From assembly GCF_009730915.1 (NCBI RefSeq), contig NC_052475.1, forward strand, positions 26,907,016 through 26,971,015: 64,000 nt of DNA. Direction: 5' to 3'. The notes beneath the pieces are model-generated. The model worked only from the letters and a program-made list of their open reading frames with translations, was not told where the DNA came from and did not search any database. This document shows positions 59,801-64,000 of this stretch, piece after piece; the stretch's first letter is position 1; each line of letters starts with the position of its first letter. The DNA comes from Dioscorea cayenensis subsp. rotundata (taxonomy: Eukaryota > Streptophyta > Magnoliopsida > Dioscoreales > Dioscoreaceae). The position numbers were made by a program, and so were the translations under genes.

Positions 59801-60740
59801 GTAGAAAACATTAAAAAAAAACATTTAAATCATTCATAATGATTACTATCAAGGCTATAACCAAACAGTTAAGATGTTTGACTCTTATATAGGAGATTCG
59901 AGAGTTTGACTACATTCTGATACATAATTAAAAAATATTAATAAAAAAATATGCGTGTTTCAAATGATCCGTTCACATTGTCAAATATGTGATATATATA
60001 TATATATTGATTATTTGTTATAATTTATTTTATTTAAAATTTAGTGGTTGATCTATACTCGTGTAAACTCGTATATATAATATATGAATCATCACTCTAG
60101 ATATCCCAAACCATATATATCTTTCTTATGGTCATATATATATATATATATATATATATGAAGGATGGAGAAGATAGACAAAGTAAATAATTATTCATTT
60201 ATATAATTAATTATCATACAAGCATCACCAAGGTTTTAACATGATCATGGTGACCTCATTTGATGTGCTTCAAAGCCCTCAAATCCCTGAGAAACATCCA
60301 AGCATCCAACCACTCAAATAAAGATCAACTGTTTTGAACTTAATTTATTATTAGAAATTGCGTGTTAAAAAAATTGAAGAATAAATTCACAACTACCATT
60401 TGACAATTGACACACATATTTAAGTGAAATTGTCCATTCAAATGTGGTTGACTTGTGCACAAAGTCCAGCATTTCCATTAATTACTACATACTTACAAAT
60501 ATGTATATTTATTTACTTGATGGTATACATGCTTCATTTGTCAACAACCTCCTTCTAGTACACCATTTTCTCCTTTTTAATCTCTCCTATAAATATACAT
60601 ACATATAATTTAAACGCCATGATTTATGATCTAAGAAGAGAGTATTATCGAATGAATAGATAACAAATTTTGGTGATTTAAGTATTTCATTTAATTCGAA
60701 GAAAATATCCTAATCATCATATTAAAGAAAAAAATTCATA
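56823..60740. other. Intergenic, no gene recognised
   Basis: AT-rich DNA with a C-rich patch (56905-56950), CATGCATG repeats at 57462-57477, (AAT)n at about 58381-58403, and (AT)n tracts near 59511 and 60135. A diverged direct duplication (58095-58365) is also present. A tRNA-like stretch at 59850-59915 (A-box-like AACCAAACAGTTAAGATG, B-box-like GATTCGAGAG) could be a SINE relic, but the support is weak. Confidence 0.45.
58095..58365. repeat. Diverged direct duplication, period about 152 bp
   Basis: Both units begin AAGTGATTA(T/C)T(G/A) then (A/G)TTTGAAT and TTGTTTAT, and later share GCTCT(C/T)AATA(T/C)TT and TTAGAAAAC-type ends. Confidence 0.6.
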
Positions 60741-60757
60741 CTGAATGCAAAAACTTT

Positions 60758-61542
60758 TTAAAAGGTGGATAAACCACGTGCATTAAAAATAAAAAAGTAG
60801 AGAGTACAGGAAGCTTCCACTAGTCAGGAAACAGTAACAAAAACGACGAACATAAATGGAGGAACAACGGGTCTCCTCCCTAACCCGAAGAAACACAAAA
60901 AGCTACTCCTCCCCACCGGGTCCCGGTCAACCTCAAGCATGGGGGCGCCTTTCCCCCCCTCAGAGCGAGGTCCTACAAACTCTAAGCTGCGCCTGATAGA
61001 GGAGATGGGCTCAACAATCTTCTCTCTAACCCCAACAGAAGCTGCAGAGTACCAAGATAACAACATATGAAGCAGTCTTCATCGAAACAACAAGAGGACT
61101 ATCACATTTAGCGAAAGAAAGATATAATCATTCCGCGTGAACCAAATCGACCACACATAGGCTTTAACAAACAAATCACCAAACACCCGAGCAGTGGTCA
61201 GATACCCGACCTCCAGACTCCCCACAATTGATCCATCGACCGTGGAAGCGCAGGGAACTGAAGGAATCGGCAGAGGGACGACCAAACCTCCCGTGAGAAT
61301 TGACACATTAAGAAAAGATGATCCACCGATTCGACATCAGCATGGCAGAGCACACATGTGTCAGTCGGCAGCCTATTACAGCGTCGCTTGGCCAGATTTT
61401 CAAGAGAAAGAATTTTGTTCTTCCAAAGCTAGCAGGTTAAAAAAATATTAATCTTCTTAGGGCAGGGACCTTTCCAAAAAGTGTGAGCAATGGGGCATCT
61501 AAGACCTCCCTCATTCAAGAGCCCGTAGAAAGACTTGACCTC
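60758..61542 (-). mobile_element. 5'-truncated LINE (non-LTR retrotransposon) 3' end
   Basis: Read on the minus strand, the insert encodes the end of a plant L1-type ORF2. It has VKSFYGLLNEGGLRCPIAHT, ENLAKRRCNRLPTDTCVLCH and the zinc-binding pattern C-x2-C-x8-H-x4-C (CVLCHADVESVDHLFLMC), then a 3' UTR ending GTGGTTTATCCACCTTTTAAA. The frame is broken by stops in several places, including one after KKINIFLTC, so it is dead. A target duplication flanks it: CTGAATGCAAAAACTTT (60741-60757) and CTGAATGCAAAACTTT (61543-61558), with one A of difference. At 785 bp it is a strongly 5'-truncated copy. Its high GC contrasts with the flanks. Confidence 0.92.
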
Positions 61543-61558
61543 CTGAATGCAAAACTTT

Positions 61559-63808
61559 GTGCTGAATGATTTGATTTTAATTTGATTATTAGCTGAAATA
61601 ATATTATATATAATGATGATATAAACATTTTGATAATGAATCAATGATAAAAAAAATTCATAATATCCAACTGAGAAATGGCTCAGAATATTCTGTCCAT
61701 TTAATATATTTACAGTCCAATAGTCCAACCAAATCTTGGGGTTATTTATTTCAAAGAGCCATTGGTCCAACTCCTACCAAATTTTTATCTACTTTTTGTC
61801 CCAAAACAAAGGAGTTGGATATATATAGTACCAACTATTCCTAGAATCTTCTTTGTTTGGTTTTGAACACTTTATTCTCAAGTTCTTAATTAGGTTCTAT
61901 ATGCCCTTAAAATAGACTCATTAGTTGCAAGATTCTTAGCTTTTTAATTGCCTTATTGCCTTATTTATTTATTTGATATTTAAAACTAACAAGGAGCCTG
62001 CATTAAATCCACTTTAAACCTTATTCTGCTCAATCTAAGGACTAAGGACAAAGTTTTAAAAACAAAAATGGATGTCTAGGTGCCAATCTCATCAAAGTTT
62101 GTGCTTTGAAACTGTCCAAGCATCTACTCTTTTTTTTAATTATTATTATTTTTGTTAGAATGATAAGAATTCTTGTAATTTTATTCTCCTTTGCAATAAT
62201 TATATCCTTCTCTTTTTATTATTTTTTTATTTTTTCTTTTGGGTGTTTTGATCACATAGAACCAATAAAGTCCATGGAATTACATATATAATCAATTAAT
62301 CATGTCACAAAAACTAAGATTTTTTTAACATATATCTTTGTAGCATGTTAGTATTAATTAGCAAGTGTTGATTATTTAAGATTAATATGGTTGATCAACT
62401 ATCTTTAAGCAAAATTAGGTAAATTATCTCACTCCGCTTTGAATGTTTTATAATTTTTGAGATTTTCAGGCAATATTACATGTATAATGAAAAACTCTAA
62501 TATTGTGATTAAATAACTCTTTATAATAGAAACTATTGGCATACCTTCATTTTAAAAGCTCTTATAAGCATTTATTAATTAAACAAGTAAGTCCAATTAT
62601 GTTTAATTATTATAAATATCAAATATAGTATAAACAAAAAATTTAAATATGATAAAAATATATAAATATGTTCCTTAAAACACCGGAGAGGCATATTATA
62701 TATTTTCTTTAATAATATGTCTAGATTTATAGAGTATTTGTAAATACTTACAGGCTTGCACAGTATAAATTAAAACAAACAACAGTTGAGATCAATACAT
62801 ATATATTTTTTTAATTTGAAGCAATAAATAACTTTTCAAAATAAAATATTTTAAATAGTGAAAAATAGATAAATCACCCATTCTCAAGATACTTAAGGTT
62901 GGTTTTGGTTGAAATAATTTGAGTTACCGGATTGTTTAAATTTATTTTAGAGTTAAAATTTTGGCTTTATTAGTATTAATAAAGTATATTTTAAAAATAT
63001 TATAATTTTTTTACTTTTATAGTAATAAAACTTCTATTTATTTAATTAATTAAACCTTGAAAAACAATTTATTGATCACCCATGGATATCCCACAATGAA
63101 ATACAGAAATGGTAACCCTATTATATTTTTTTGTCATATATATATATACATGTATGTATGTATGTATATATATTGACAAATTGTTGTCTATATGGAAAAT
63201 AAATTTAATTTTATTTAATAGAAGTTCATCTTATTATGATTATTATTATTTATAGAATTGTGCAATCTAAAATAGAGTACTGTGTTTTGGATGAAATCAT
63301 TTGGGCTTTTATTCACTATTTTAGGCCCAAGCCGCCCAACCCCTTGATGATAATAAATCAATTCTTGTTGTAGAGCATTAAGCCCATGACTTTATAGAAA
63401 AGATAATACTTTGCCTAGCTCTCATAGTTTTATATTTTTTTTTAAATAAAAAAAATGATCAAACAACATCAATGTTTCTTAGTGGAATGAGGCCCAGTGA
63501 GTATATTATGTTTTATATATTTTTTAAATCATTATTTTTTTTTCTTGTTATCATGTGTATCACTATAGAAAATCTATTATATTATCGTTTGATCTATTGA
63601 CACCGGATCCTCTACATAAAACATTCATCCACCGTAAACATCATTTGTTTAAAACAAACAAAAAAAAAACATTAGTATATATTTTTTTAATATTATAAAG
63701 AAACTTAAATAAATTAATTAGATTACACAAAAATTATTTTTTATACAAATAGAAATAAATAAAATATAAAAGACACAAAATAAGAGAGAAGAGAGAACAA
63801 ATTAGATA
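61559..63808. other. Intergenic, no gene recognised
   Basis: Very AT-rich DNA with (TA)n/(TATG)n near 63137-63172. The longest open frames are low-complexity. No promoter or RNA gene was recognised. Confidence 0.5.
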
Positions 63809-63946
63809 GAAGATGAAGTGGATAAGAGACATGAGGGAGGGAGGAAAGCAATTGAGAGATGTCTCAAAGCATAGTTCATCTCTTCTCTCAATTTCCCTCC
63901 ATCTTTGACATCAAACACCAACTTCCAACTGTCATACTTCATCTTC
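63809..63946. repeat. Imperfect long inverted repeat at the right edge
   Basis: GAAGATGAAGT (63809-63819) is exactly complementary to ACTTCATCTTC (63936-63946). Inside these, GGAGGAAAGCAATTGAGAGA pairs imperfectly with TCTCTCAATTTCCCTCC. The right arm has about 20 extra bases, so the stem is asymmetric. Confidence 0.55.
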
Positions 63947-64000
63947 CCAAAACTAAAGGCCTTCTACTCTCCTCCATTGCTCCTCTTGCTCTTGCCATTG
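63859..64000 (+). CDS. Possible start of a gene running off the window
   Basis: An ATG at 63859-63861 opens a frame that stays open to the window end (47 codons), beginning MSQSIVHLFSQFPSIFDIKH and reaching SSIAPLALAI. The composition (Ser, Leu, Ala, few acids) would suit a targeting peptide, and a GA-rich leader precedes it. It also overlaps the inverted repeat, so it could be chance. No family is recognised. Confidence 0.28.
   Translation, partial: MSQSIVHLFSQFPSIFDIKHQLPTVILHLPKTKGLLLSSIAPLALAI

Noticed and set aside
59850-59915. tRNA-like A-box/B-box pair, possible SINE
   Set aside because: No poly-A/T tail, target duplication or clear tRNA fold could be seen.
1-64000. tRNA, rRNA, CRISPR or LTR-type elements
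   Set aside because: Scanning for tRNA B-box patterns, rRNA cores, regularly spaced repeats and long terminal direct repeats gave nothing convincing.

Overview
This window is nuclear DNA of a flowering plant. It is A+T-rich and full of (AT)n, (CA)n and trinucleotide microsatellites, with spliced genes and GT-AG introns of up to about 3.2 kb. The protein families are plant-type: a SEPALLATA MADS-box factor, DUF3339 membrane peptides, a CAMTA, a non-specific phospholipase C, a cytokinin-receptor histidine kinase and a mitochondrial gamma-CA-like protein. A monocot is my best guess. The sequence alone does not settle it, and no species is claimed.

Layout. 1-201: tail of an unrecognised + strand gene. 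525-3679 (-): gammaCAL. 3.7-9.6 kb: intergenic DNA with a well-defined non-autonomous hAT element (4248-4802). 9660-14203 (+): eight-exon SEP3-like MADS gene. 14.2-16.3 kb: intergenic, with a long-TIR MITE (15191-15573). 16281-18916 (+): small membrane protein. 19.5-23.7 kb: four DUF3339 genes. 23.7-28.2 kb: AT-rich, no gene seen. 28205-34875 (+): CAMTA4-type factor. 35735-36373 (+): single-TM acidic protein. 36707-38413 (+): non-specific phospholipase C. 38784-42355 (-): nuclear transport factor 2 with a 3.2-kb intron. 45205-45537 and 48794-49126 (+): tandem PHF5A/SF3b14b genes, with an unrecognised 187-residue gene (45828-46391, -) between them. 50328-55035 (-): AHK3-like cytokinin receptor. 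55-64 kb: mostly intergenic, with a G-box cluster and a 5'-truncated LINE (60758-61542), then a possible gene start at the right edge.

The genes are mostly unrelated housekeeping or signalling genes. The exceptions are two local duplications, DUF3339 and PHF5A. Intron phases were checked by hand for every multi-exon gene. All agree except at two places, in the phospholipase and in the histidine kinase, where one extra base next to a short C or G run breaks an otherwise clean frame.

Most notable observations: the second PHF5A copy has replaced an invariant zinc-finger cysteine (C26D); four DUF3339 genes lie within about 4 kb, one with a shortened first helix; the two one-base frame breaks; an orphan exon-like ORF inside the NTF2 intron; a short upstream ORF whose stop touches the AHK3 start codon; and diverged direct duplications inside several introns. 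I did not find a clearly new multi-gene system.
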